Of a DNA stretch of 64,000 nt, positions 23,130-33,231 are shown piece by piece (the stretch's first letter is position 1; the number at the start of each line of letters is the position of its first letter). The notes under the pieces are model-generated. The model was not told where the DNA came from and searched no databases. It saw only the letters and a list, made by a program, of their open reading frames with translations. The stretch covers positions 15,425,417-15,489,416 of the forward strand of contig NC_079208.1 in assembly GCF_026745355.1 (NCBI RefSeq), written 5' to 3'. The stretch comes from Beta vulgaris subsp. vulgaris (lineage: Eukaryota > Streptophyta > Magnoliopsida > Caryophyllales > Amaranthaceae). Both the position numbers and the translations under genes were made by a program.

Positions 23130-23780
23130 ATGAAGTATTACATAATCTCACTATCTTTTTTTCTCTCTCCCCTCTCTCCTCTCTACTTTCAAAAACCCTA
23201 GCCTCCATTGTTGATTTTTAAGGGGCTTCCATCGGTTTTTACCGTTGGAAAGCCCCCACCTTTGCTTTTTTACTTGTTTTTAGGTTTCCAATAACGATTT
23301 CTCCCTCGAAAGACAGGGTTTTCGATCTCCTTCGTAAGAAAAGGTTTTTTGATCTCCTTCGAAAGACAAGGTTTTTCGACCTCCTTCGAAAGACAGGGTT
23401 TTTCTCCTCTTTTAGAGGGGGAATTTCTACAGGTTACAATCCGGGATACTAGATCTAATAGATTGCCGTGAAATTATTTTGGGTGAGAATATATGCGGGA
23501 TCACAAAGGTTATCAATTTTTCGAATATGGTCAGATGAATCCGACGGAAATCATCCTCACGACTACAAGGGATCGTTAGATTGTCTCTCCAACAAGGCTG
23601 TATTTTCCAGCGATATAAGCGGGAGATGTTCCACATTGCAAGATTTGTTTGACGATCGTAGTTTTTATGAAGGAAATTTTTGTTTGATTCAACTTATGTA
23701 TTTGTTTGATTCGATTGCTTATGTAGATGTCGTATGACTTTTTATTAATGAATTAATTTTACTATTCAAAAAAAAAAAAA
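23130..23780 (+). mobile_element. Poly(A)-tailed retroinsertion (non-autonomous LINE-like) in the copia LTR
   Basis: Flanked by a perfect 14-bp duplication GTAAAGTGTCAGTG (23116-23129 and 23781-23794); the right end is a run of 13 A's (23768-23780). The related solo LTR shows the unoccupied site. The 651-bp insert begins near a CT-rich tract and AAAACCCTAGCC, like plant LINE 5' UTRs, and has no RT. It is longer than typical SINEs and lacks visible A/B boxes. It could be a short internally deleted LINE or a processed transcript. Confidence 0.78.
23295..23410 (+). repeat. Four-unit tandem repeat inside the poly(A) insertion
   Basis: Units of about 27-30 bp with core TCGAAAGACAGGGTTTTTCG followed by ATCTCCT, four copies, slightly diverged. 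Non-coding. Confidence 0.7.
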
Positions 23781-24023
23781 GTAAAGTGTCAGTGCCTTCA
23801 TTCTCTCACAAAAGCCATTTGTTCTTTGCCTTCTTACTCTAATTCCACTAAGTGTATTTGATTAATTGTATTTTTGGTTTTTGGGGTAAGGGGACATTGA
23901 GTGAAGTTTTGTAAGAGAAAAGGTTTGAGTAAAGCAAGATAAAGTGAGAGAACTCCAAGTGAAGTTGAGAGGAACAACTGTTAAGGGAACAGTTGTTCAG
24001 GAACTTAAGTTTAGGAACTCAAG

Positions 24024-25404
24024 CACTAGTAGAATAATTGCTTATTGCTGCGGTGTTACCTATATGCAGCAATAAATCACGTAAAAAGAAAAGATAAAAT
24101 ATAAAATAAAGATATTGCTGCGGTTTTGGCCAAAAACCGCAGAAATATGATATCAATAGCAAAATTTTTTAAAAAAAGTTGACTATTTGACTAGATATAT
24201 TGCTGCGGTTTTTGGCCAAAACCGCAACAATATATTAAAAAATTAATTTTTTAATATATTGCTGCGGTTTATACCAACAACCGCAGCAATATTATTAAAA
24301 AGTATTAAGAAAAATTAAGGTTTCACTCACTTAAGGCTTGTACGCCTCTCAAATCTCAATCCCGCCTCTCTCAAGTCTCATCCTTTTCATTCCTTTCTTT
24401 CTCTCTCCTCAAGCACGCCTCTCTCACCGTCATTCTCTTTTCTCCGGTCGTCTCTCATCTCGATCCTCTCTCCTCCAGTCGTCTCTCATCTCAATCCGCT
24501 CTCCTCCGGTCGTCTCTCATCTTGATCCTCTCTCCTCCGGTCTCGCCTCCCTCATCTTGTCTCTCGTCCGGTTTCGATCGCCTCCTCATCTCCTATCTCT
24601 CATCTCCTTTTTCGCCTCTGTCATAGCTTTGTCGGAACCCACAAAGAGGGTCGCAGCAAGAACCACGAAGAGGGTAGCCATCTAATTCGCCATCTCGTCA
24701 AATCTCGACAAATTACCGTCGTTTAACAACGAATTCATCGATGAATCCATGAATCCATTCGCCATCTCCAGTCGCCATCTCCAACGAATTCATTGACAGT
24801 AATTTGACGAACCCAGTCGAAGAAATCAAACGACAGGGAAGCATCCGATTAATTTTGTTTCTGCTTTTGTAATTGTAATTATCATGTATGATGTTTGGAT
24901 GGTGTGAATTTTTTTTTTTTTTTCATTTTTCAGTCGAATATGTTGAATTTTTTTAGTCGAACCCAGATCTGACGAATTCGGTCCAATATGTTGAATTTTA
25001 TTTGTTGAATTTTTTTTTCATTTTTTGGAGATGAATCCGTTTTTGTTTTTTTATATATGTTAAATTTTGTTTTTTTGTTCGAATAAGCAATTCTTTTACA
25101 TTTATGTTGTATTATTTCATTCTATATTTTTATCTTTAAAATTTGAAGGCAAAATGATTTTTTTTTTTACCTATACTGGTATCTATTGCTACGGTTTTTG
25201 GTGAAGACCGCAGCAATACGTTGAATTTTTTCAATTAAAAAAAACACATATTGCTGCGGTTTTGGCTAGAAACCACAGCAATATATGGACCTATTGCTGC
25301 AGTTTTAAACCGCAGCAATTTAATTATTGCCTATTGCTGCGCGGTCAAAACCGCAGCAATAGGCCACTTTTTGACCGTAGCAACAAGCATTTATTCTACT
25401 AGTG
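24024..25404. mobile_element. Non-autonomous CACTA-type transposon (1.38 kb)
   Basis: Inverted termini of about 30 bp begin CACTAGTAGAATAA and continue TTGCT-CGGT at both ends. The flanking triplets AAG and AAT fit a 3-bp duplication with one mismatch. Subterminal parts (24060-24300, 25180-25380) are packed with ATTGCTGCGGTTTT / AAAACCGCAGCAAT palindromes, as expected for CACTA subterminal repeats. The middle (24330-25180) has no transposase: a CT-rich tract with a ~33-bp repeat (CTCCTCCGGTCGTCTCTCAT) and a T-rich segment, perhaps from a host 5' UTR and intron. It sits in the copia A LTR; the solo LTR shows the empty site. Confidence 0.8.
24440..24545 (+). repeat. Short CT-rich tandem repeat within the CACTA element
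   Basis: About three to four units of 32-33 bp built on CTCTCCTCCGGTCGTCTCTC plus ATCT-GATC. The 115-residue Ser/Leu-rich frame over it looks like simple-sequence translation, not a protein. Confidence 0.6.
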
Positions 25405-25656
25405 AATGTGTGGCTCGTGAGTAGAATTAGGTTGTAACAAAGTTGTTTGCCTAATTAGTGAAAGAGTTGAGTTTGAAATCCCTAGTGGTCGAGGTTGTTT
25501 CGTCTTGTTGGGTCCAAGAAGTTTTTCCTCTTAAAAATCTCTTGTGTTCCTTTAGCTTGTTTATTTGTTTATGTTTAAAATTCCGCAAAAAATTACGTTT
25601 ATTTCTACACATACAATTCACCCCCCCAATTGTATTGTTCCTAGTGAAATAACAAT

Positions 25657-25668
25657 TGGTATCAGAGC
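25657..25668 (+). promoter_or_regulatory. Primer-binding site of copia A
   Basis: TGGTATCAGAGC, exact match to the usual initiator tRNA-Met site, two bases after the LTR end. Confidence 0.88.
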
Positions 25669-25719
25669 TAGAACTCACAAAAGATAGGAAACCCTATTGA
25701 GAAAAAGATCCAAGGAGCA

Positions 25720-26013
25720 ATGAATACCACCGAGAAACTTGAGGAAGGTTACTCCACGCAAAGGCCTCCCATGTTCAATGGGAAGTTCTATTCCTACTGG
25801 AAGAATCGAATGCAGATATTCATCAAAGCTGAAATCTACCAGGCATGGAGAGTCGTTGAAGTTGGTGATTTCGAGGTCACAACTACTAATGACAAAAATG
25901 AGGTAATTCTAAAACCCTTCTCTGAATATGACAAAGCCGATTTCAAAAAAATGGAACTAAATGGCATGGTTGTTAAATTGTTCCCTCAAACACGCTATTG
26001 GAGTTTGAATTAA
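25720..26013 (+). pseudogene. Copia A gag, N-terminal fragment
   Basis: Starts at ATG 25720, about 50 bases after the primer site. Residues 1-50 read like the N-terminal domain of plant copia gag: RPPMFNGKFYSYWKNRM, then QAWRVVE, then a polar loop and FSEYDKADFKKMELN. After about residue 88 the frame leaves the family pattern and stops at 26013. Zinc knuckle, protease, integrase and RT are all absent, so the element was deleted or interrupted here. Gag would form the virus-like particle. Confidence 0.72.
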
Positions 26014-26544
26014 GGGCCTTATCTTCAGTTGATGGTTAAGTGCCTGTTTGTAACTAAATTTTTGGGGTTCAAAAGGTAGATTCTACTGATGAATTTAACC
26101 AAAGTTGAATGAACAAGAAAGGTTAATGTTAGGCTTTGTGATGTTTCTCAAATTTACAGACATAGTTAGAACCATGTTTTATTTGTAACCCTGAATTGTC
26201 GCTCTGCAACTTCATCACTCAATCAATCGGAAGCTACCGTGTGTACACGATTTTTCGTTTTTCGCATTCCTCGATCCTAATCTTGGATCTCATTTTTGTT
26301 TTTGTTCGAATGTTCCTAATTTTTGTCATGAATTTTGGATCTCATTTTTGTTTTTGATTTTTTTGAGAACATTGATTTTTTTTTTTTGGAATGTCGTTTT
26401 GTTTTTGTTTTTGTTTTTGTTTTTAGAATATCAATTATCTAGTTTTAGTGTGTGGTTGTAATTTAATTTTTTATACGCATGTGTATTTTATTGTATATTT
26501 ATTTTATCAGAATTTGCATATTTCATTTTTATTTCTATGTAATT

Positions 26545-26599
<55 letters not shown>

Positions 26600-26739
26600 C
26601 AAGTATAAACTATAATGGTGGGTTTTATATATTCGTAGATTATGTTTTAATTGTGTCTTATTTTCGCCTCTCCTTAGTCCTCACTTCCCGCCTCTAATGG
26701 GGGATTTTTTTTAATAATAATCTGAGAGGGGTTTACTGA
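26014..26739. other. AT-rich junction between copia A and the Athila-like element
   Basis: No gene. A small direct duplication of TTGGATCTCATTTTTGTTTTTG occurs at about 26284 and 26335 (a few bases of each shown here may vary). A TA microsatellite lies at 26546-26600. I could not find a 5' LTR for the following gypsy element. Confidence 0.4.
26546..26600. repeat. TA-dinucleotide microsatellite
   Basis: TATATA run with one AA interruption. Confidence 0.9.
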
Positions 26740-26759
26740 TCCGGTCAAACATCAAAATC

Positions 26760-27330
26760 TATAACTATGCTTGAATCTATGTGTCAGCAGGGTAACTTCT
26801 TAGGTAAAACTATTGGGAATTTTTAGAAGATTTAGTTGATAAGACATTGTAATGGGAGACCACTAGATAGTAGTAGCCTTCTTGCTAAGATTTCTAGTGC
26901 TAAAAGTGGCTCGTTCAATGTTTCAGATATCTTGAGTCTAGGCTAACTTTGTTAGAAAATAAGTTAAAAGGCTTATCAATCCCACAATCCCAAGCTCATT
27001 AAATTACATATTTTTCCTGCATTCATTGCCATTTCTTAGATCATATTTATAATGCTTTTCTATAAATTGCTCCATAAAAAGTCATACTAATGTAGATTAA
27101 GCTAATATTGCCTTCAACCGACCTAGGAATGACCCATACTATAATACCTATAATTCAAGTTGGCGTAATCACTCTAACTTCTCTTGGAGTCAAGGTCAAC
27201 ACTTGGGAGGTTCTAGTAGTCAAGTTGGAAATTTTACTAACAATTCAATACCTCAACTTTTATGTTTCCAAATCAGGATTTTCAAGGTAGTCCAAGGCCA
27301 CCAATTTCTCAAACACAATCTCCTCCTGGA
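26760..27330 (+). pseudogene. Athila-like gag, C-terminal half
   Basis: Translation in shifting frames gives QQGNFLGKTIGNF, SAKSGSFNVSDILSL, NKLKGLSIP and then RPRNDPYYNTYNSSWRNHSN followed by FSWSQGQ. This NPY-NTYN-WRNHPNFSW signature marks plant Athila/Tat gag. Internal stops and a large gap between the two parts show it is dead. Confidence 0.7.
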
Positions 27331-27627
27331 TATTGAGAAACTGATAAAAAGATAAGTAGCTTAGAAAGGACTCTTAAAATATTGACTGACATTGTTGCTC
27401 AGTTGGTTTATCAGAACATAGAGAAATGAACATTCCCTAGTCAACCTGAAATTAATACTAGGAATGTGAACTCTAATGCACAAGTTCAAATGTTAATTTG
27501 AAAGGAGTCAATGTTATGCTTTCTTCATAGTCATATAAACAAGTTGATAATCACATATGTGACATATATGATGATATTCTTAATCCTCTTTCTTATACTT
27601 CTATAACTAGTTCGTCATCCATAACTA

Positions 27628-28270
27628 GTGAGAAAAAAGAGTAACAATGAACCTGCCAGTGATAATTCACAAGAATCTAGTGAAAAAGAGGCTAATGAAA
27701 CTGATAAAAACAAGTTTGTACCTACTGTTAATGACCAGAATTACAAGCATGAAGCACCTTTTTCTTATAGGTTCACTACAAAGAAAGATGAAGGTCAATT
27801 TGAAAATATATGGGAAACATTTTCACAATTTAAAATTAATATCCCTCTTCTTGATGCCATTAATCAAATGTCACCTTTCACCAAATTCCTAAAAGAATTA
27901 TGCACCACAAAGAGAGCAACTGACGTACCTAAGAAAGCATTCTTAGCTTCTAATATGAGTTCTACCATTTCTAATTAAATTCTAGTGAAGTATAAATACC
28001 TTGGTTGCCCTACTATTTCAATTATTATAGGCGACAAGACCATTCATAGAGCACTCTTAGACTTGGGCGCTAGTGTGAACCTGCTTCCACTTGCCGTTTA
28101 CGAGCAACTTGGCTTAGGTGAAGTGGAATCCACTAAGGTAATCCTTGAATAAGCTAATAGATCCGTTAAGGTACCTAAGGGAGTGGTGGAAGATATTCTA
28201 ATTAGGGTAGGTGAATTTATTTTTCCTGTAGATTTGGTTGTTCTTGAAACTAAATACATCCTAATCTGAA
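27628..28270 (+). pseudogene. Athila-like gag-protease linker and aspartic protease
   Basis: The linker (27628-27978) ends in FTKFLKELCTTKR, a conserved stretch upstream of Athila protease. After a stop, the protease reads YLGCPTISIIIGDKTIHRAL, then LDLGASVNLLP with the catalytic D-L-G at about 28060-28070, then EQLGLGEV and VKVPKGVVEDILI. A stop replaces a codon near 28150. The protease would process the polyprotein. Confidence 0.75.
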
Positions 28271-28849
28271 AATCAAATTCCAGTCATCTTAAGACGACCT
28301 TTCCTAGCTACTTCTAATGCATTGATTAGTTGTTGTAATGGTATGATGAAAATCTCTTTTGGAAACATGACAGTAGATCTGAACATATTTAATCTCTATA
28401 AACAACCATAAGATGAAGAGTATTATGATACAATTAATTGGTTAGATTCATATCCCACTAGTAGTATAGATGGTGGTGAACCTGCATACACTGAGTATTC
28501 TGATTTAGACCTTGAAATTGTTTGGTTGCTGGTTCTACTTAATATGAAAGTTCTGTTTTGTCTTCTCTACCTGCTGTCCCTGAGTCTACCCCTTCCTTAG
28601 AGCTTAAACCCCTTCTCGAGTCTTTGAAATATGCATTCCCAGGACCAGATAAGACCTATGCAGTCATCATTGCGTCTGATTTAGATGATTTTGAACGAGA
28701 CTTAACTAATGAAAATGCTTAAAAAGTATAAGAATGATATAGGATGGAGTCTTAGTGCTATAAAAAGGGACTAGTTCTTCTTTTATTTAGCATAGGATAC
28801 ATCTTGAGGAAAATGCTAAAGTCCATAGAGACCATCAAACACGTTTTAA

Positions 28850-29570
28850 TTCTACATTACATGAAGTAGTAAAGAAAGAAGTAATTAAGTGGTTGGATCA
28901 CGGAATATATATCCAATTTCTGATAGTGAGTGGGTGACTCCTATACAAGTCCTCTCTGAAAAGACTTGTATCATTGTGGTTAAGAATGATAAAAATGAGT
29001 TAGTTCCTATGAGAGTCCAATTTGGTTGGCGAGTTTGCTCGAGAGGCTAGTTGGACATAGCTACTATTACTTTCTTGACGGGTATTCTAGTTACACTCAA
29101 GTGTCTATTGCTCCCGAAGACCAAGATTAGACTACATTTAATTTACTTGTCCTTTTGGCACATACGTTTAGAAAAATGCCTTTTGGTTTATGTAATGCGC
29201 CTACAACTTTTCAGCGATGTATGATCTCTGTATTTTCTAGTAGGTTGAGCAATGTATTGAAATATTCATGGATGATTTTTCTATTTTTGGTATTTTAGTT
29301 GAAAATCGCTTAGCTAATTTATCTAAGGTCTTGGAAAGATGTATTGAGAAATATATAGTTCTCAACTGGGAGAAATGCCGCTTTGTGGTTAAGAAAGGTT
29401 AAGAAAGGTGTAGTGCTTGGTCATATTGTTTCAAATGATGGCATAGAAGTTGACAAAGCCAGGATTGATTTGATTTCCAACTTGTTGCCTCCCTCTTCTG
29501 TTAAAGATGTTCCGTCATTCTTAGGCCATGTAGGGTTTTATAGGTGATTTTATACAAGACTTTAGTAAGA
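28850..29570 (+). pseudogene. Athila-like reverse transcriptase
   Basis: The region begins with KKEVIKWLDHGIYIQ, close to the usual start of gypsy RT. RKMPFGLCNAPTTFQRCM follows at about 29170-29220, and the catalytic box FMDDFSIFG at about 29266-29290. Downstream, NWEKCRFVVKKG is broken by an exact 10-bp duplication (GTTAAGAAAG at 29388-29397 and 29398-29407), which shifts the frame before VVLGHIVSNDGIEVDKARI. Several more stops are present. It has the YMDD-type motif but cannot make protein. Confidence 0.8.
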
Positions 29571-29581
29571 TTTCTAAACCC

Positions 29582-30197
29582 TTGTCTCAGTTACTAGCTA
29601 AGGATGTTCCTTTTAATTTTCTTGCTGAATATTTAGAAGCTTTTAACAAGCTGAAAAGTGCATTAACTTCTTCTCCTATTCTTCATCCTCCTAGTTGGGG
29701 TGAACCCTTTGAGCTTATGTGCGATGCATATGATTATGCAATAGGTGTTGTGTTATTAGGAAAACGAGTTGATAAGAAACCTCATGTAATATATTATGCT
29801 AGTCACACTTTAAATGAGGCACAACTTAATAAAGTAACTGAAAGGGAGTTTCTTGCTATTGTCTTTTCTTTTGAAAAGTTAAGATCATATTTGATTGGTT
29901 CTAATGTTATTGTTTATAGTGATCATGCTGCCATAAGACATCTTCTTAAGGAAAAAAGATGCTAAACCTATACTACTTAGGTGGATATTGCTTTTAAAAG
30001 AATTTAATTGTGAAATTAGAGATAGAAAAGGTTATGAGAACCGTGTAGCAGATCATTTCTCTCAGATACTTGTCAAGCAAAGTGAGACTCCTATTTCTGA
30101 GTATTTTCCTAACAAGCAACTATTTATGGTGGAAGCTGAACCATGCTATGCCGACATAGTTAATTATTTCATGAGCAGAGAGTTGCAAGCCCATTAG
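29582..30197 (+). pseudogene. Athila-like RNase H domain and connection
   Basis: The longest clean piece of this element: PILHPPSWGEPFELMCDASD-like sequence (here CDAYDYAIGVVL), KPHVIYYASHTLNEAQLN, TEREFLAIVFSFEKLRSYL and YSDHAAIRHLL. These are the usual gypsy RNase H blocks with their Asp/Glu catalytic positions. A one-base shift after KEKRC continues to a second frame, EFNCEIRDRKGYENRVADHF, found just before integrase. It would degrade RNA in the RNA:DNA hybrid if intact. Confidence 0.82.
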
Positions 30198-30239
30198 AAT
30201 AAGCATGATAAATCTTTCGTTCTGTTATATGTGAAGTAT

Positions 30240-31677
30240 TTTATTTAGGATGATTCTTAAATATTGCCCTGATCAGATTATTAGGAGATGTTTCCCTGAT
30301 TCTAAAATTAAGAATGTTCTTTCTTTTTACCATGCATGATGAAGCTTGTAGGGGGCATTAGCTGAAGCGGCAAATAAACAGATTCTTTCAGTGGTAAGAA
30401 AACAACTACTAAAGATCTTCAATCGAGTCTATATACTATATTTTAAGATGCTCATGTTTATTGCAAAAAGTGTTTTAGGTATCAACAATAAGAAAAGATA
30501 ACTATATGAGATATGATGCCTTTAACTCCAATCATTGTTGTCAAAGTGTTTGATATTTGGGGTATAGGCTTTATGGCCCTTTGCCCTCGTCATTTAGTAA
30601 TAAATACATCCTTCTTGTTGTAGATTATGTATCAAAATGGGTCAAGCCTATAGATACTAGGAGTAATGGAAGCCAGGTGGGACTAGTAGAATAATTGCTT
30701 ATTTTTGTATCACGTAAAAAGAAAAGGAAAAATATAAAATAACCATATTGCTGCGGTATCGGCCGAAAACCGCAGCATTATGGTTAAAACGGAATTTTTT
30801 TGAATTTTTTTTACTATTTGACCAAACATATTGTTGCGGTTTCCGCCGTAATAGGCCACTTAATGACCGCGACAATAAGTATTTATTCTACTAGTGTGGT
30901 TGTGAGATTCCTTAGGGTCAATATTTTTGCTACATTTGGTATGACTAGAGCTGTAATTAGTGATCGCGGTACTCACTTTACGAACTGCAATTTTGAGACA
31001 TTATTGAAAAAATATTCGATTGTTCATAGGCTAGCTACTACATATCACCCTCAAACTAGCAGTCAAGTTGAGGTTTCAAATAGGCAAATCAAACAGATTT
31101 TAGAGAAAATAGTGCATAAAAATCAGAAGGATTGGTTTGATAAACTTATTGATGCATCATGGCGTATAGACAGCTTACAAGACCCCATTAGGTATGTCTC
31201 CTTATATAGTAGTGTATGGTAAAGCCTACCACTTTCCCACAGAATTAGAATATCGCGCATTATGGGCTATTAAATAGCTTAACACTGATTTAAATACTGC
31301 TAGTGATGTGAGAAAATTACAAATAAATGTGTTAGAAGAGATTAGAGGAGAAGCTTACGAAAACTCTAGATTACACAAGGAAAGAGCGAAATTGATTCAT
31401 GATAAGCATATTAATCGAAAAAACTTTTTTGTAGATCAGAAGGTTTTGCTTTATGGCTCCAAGCTACATATTTTCCAAAGTTAAGATCTCACTGGAGTCG
31501 ACCATATATTATACTTGAGTATTTCCTCAGGGTGAAGTAGAGATCGAGAATCCTAATGTAGGGTTGCGTTTCAGAGTGAACGAACAGAGGCTTAAACAAT
31601 ATCGTGAGTTGCTAGAAGAGAATATGGAAGAAAACGTAGAGTGTTTGCTAGTATATGAACCTAAGTATGATGATTAA
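30240..31677 (+). pseudogene. Athila-like integrase, interrupted by a mini-CACTA element
   Basis: The N-terminal zinc-binding part is broken (CPDQIIRRCF, SFYHA). The core starts YGPLPSSFSNKYILLVVDYV with the first catalytic Asp. It is split at 30680 by a 216-bp CACTA insert and resumes [20 protein letters not shown], then SDRGTHF (second Asp) and [19 protein letters not shown] (Glu). Removing the insert and one TGG triplet restores frame across the site. After about 31170 the frame shifts; recognisable tail parts are LEEIRGEAYENS, KERAKLIHDKHI and RFRVNEQRLKQY, ending at the stop near 31677. Confidence 0.8.
30681..30896. mobile_element. 216-bp CACTA-type MITE in the Athila-like integrase
   Basis: Ends are GACTAGTAGAATAATTGCTT and its inverted partner TATTTATTCTACTAGTG. 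They match the termini of the 24024-25404 element except that the first C is now G. It is flanked by a perfect 3-bp duplication TGG (30678-30680, 30897-30899). Subterminal ATTGCTGCGG / CCGCAGCA motifs are the same family. It has no coding capacity. Confidence 0.85.
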
Positions 31678-32238
31678 TTGAGCATATGCAAGCTTCTTGG
31701 ATGTACCTCAGCATCCAACCCGGGTAAATTCTTTATATGCTTTAAGTTTCTTTAATTTATTTCGTTATACTACAATAAATGAAGTCTATGAGTACTTCCT
31801 GTATTTCCATTTATTTGTTTTTTTAATCCTTACACTAACTTACACTGAGGCCAACGTAAGAAATAGTGGGGGGAGGGGGGGAGTGGCTACTATTTACCAA
31901 TATTTGAAATTTTTACTTGCTATGATTGGAAATGCTTGAAGATGAAAATATTTGCACATTTTTGTGAACTAACTAGTAAGATAGTTGACGATATACTCTA
32001 ACTTAACAAAAAAAATTCATAAATTTGGTATTCTTAAGATATCAATCTAAAGAAAAAAAATGCTTTTGAAGTTATGAACATGAAGACTTTATCTCTAGCA
32101 ACTCCTAAACGTACCTTACTAATGTTATGCTTATATATAAACTAGCACACTATCTTTATTGGCTTAGAAGCGGGGTATGGAGGAAAGCCTTTTATAATTT
32201 AATCTACTTAAATAATACCTTTACTTTCATTGGTGACT
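31678..32238 (+). other. 3' non-coding region of the Athila-like element
   Basis: Contains the purine-rich tract GTGGGGGGAGGGGGGAGTGG (31867-31886), preceded by TTACACTGAGGCCAACGTAAG. That combination typically follows pol in Athila/Tat elements. The rest is AT-rich without genes. TGACT at 32234-32238 is the target duplicated by the SIRE-like copia. Confidence 0.6.
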
Positions 32239-33212
32239 TGTTGAGTTCCCTGTTTTGAGTTTTGAGTGATGACAAACCACATTGAACTATTATATTGCAT
32301 GCATGTTTCTGTTTACATGTGTAGGTGCCAAAGTACGAGTTCAATGGATAGAAAGATGAAGCTTGTGAAGCCAAGTCTTGAAGAATTGCATGAAGACCAA
32401 GATCATGTTGTAGCATTTAGGTCTTAGATGCAATGTAAGTGGTATAAAGGTTTTGATGCACTATAAAGGTTTGAAACTAGAGAGATGAGTTAGTTGTGGA
32501 TGACAAGAAACCTCGATTACTTGTCATACACAACTACATCTAAACTTGGTTGATTGGGACAGTCTGGGAACAGATCTGAACCAGTCCTCTAGGGTTTATT
32601 ATATGATATTATACTGATTTTATTTGATATCAAATAAAATCAGTGAGTATATTTTCCTTGGAATAATTTCCATACTTCCGAGGAAAATATACTCTCATAA
32701 TATCATGTAGCATTTACTTACCAAAGGGTTATTTAAGGAGTTCTGCTAGCACACGAACGGGGGGGTTTCAGAATACTCTAAGAAAAAGCATTCTCTCTCT
32801 CAAGCTCTCAAACCTAGCATAAACCTTAATACCACATAGATCTTAAACTACTCTCATTCTAAGCGTATTTAGGCTGTTTGTTTCTAAGAGAAAAACTGGT
32901 TGTATTTGAGCATTCTGTGAGTTGGTGGTTGGGTCGAACTTCATAGGTGGAAGTTGGGGAATCATCTTGTGCATAGGTGCATAAGTGATTGAGTGTAATT
33001 CTTTTGTTATTCTGAGTTGATTAATAAAAGAGTGAGTGAGTGAAGGACGTAGACTTATTAGAAGTCGAACCTCATTAAATCCTGGTGTTGTTTATTCATC
33101 GCTTTTATTTTCGCTGCTAGAGAACTGTTCCTTTACTGTTCTTACTATAATCGAAAAATCTACAACAATCGGACAAACACTCAATTCACCCCCCCCTCTT
33201 GAAAGGGTAACA
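32239..33212 (+). repeat. 5' LTR of the SIRE-like copia, with deletions
   Basis: Starts TGTTGAGTTCCCTG. Relative to the 3' LTR it lacks about 125 bp (after CTCTAGGGTTTAT) and about 60 bp (before GGTTGGGTCGAAC). The last ~20 bp and the expected tRNA-Met primer site are not recognisable: CCCCCTCTTG is followed by AAAGGGTAACACC instead. The end at 33212 is therefore approximate. Confidence 0.78.
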
Positions 33213-33231
33213 CCTAGAGAAGGAAGATATA

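Larger units (their letters stand above)
22262..25654 (+). repeat. 5' LTR of copia A (with two insertions)
   Basis: TG...CA ends. A TATA-like ACTATAAATACTAATG lies at about 23045. The downstream half (GTGTCAGTGCCTTCATTCTC to CAATTCACCCCCC) is closely collinear with the solo LTR. The flank on the left is gypsy LTR sequence. Confidence 0.82.
22262..26013 (+). mobile_element. Copia retrotransposon A: 5' LTR, primer site and start of gag
   Basis: The LTR (22262-25654) starts TGTTGAACCCTAG and ends AAATAACA. It is about 3.4 kb only because two later elements sit in it (23130-23780, 24024-25404). Without them it matches the solo LTR at 46041-47411 in length and sequence. PBS and the N-terminal gag follow, and the element then breaks off at about 26013. 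Its 3' part and right LTR are not in the window. Confidence 0.82.
26740..32233 (+). mobile_element. Decayed Athila/Tat-like gypsy element, internal part
   Basis: Gag, protease, RT, RNase H and integrase appear in gypsy order (RT-RH before IN), all on plus, with many stops and frameshifts. The protease has the DLGAS active-site form typical of Athila/Tat elements. A G-rich polypurine-like tract (31867-31888) follows pol, as is usual in this lineage before a 3' non-coding region. The element continues beyond the inserted SIRE-like copia at 43277. No 5' LTR is visible. Its many lesions make it one of the older insertions here. Confidence 0.78.

Noticed and set aside
24338..24685. 115-residue Ser/Leu/Arg-rich ORF
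   Set aside because: It covers a CT-rich tandem repeat inside a CACTA element; no domain and no codon signal.
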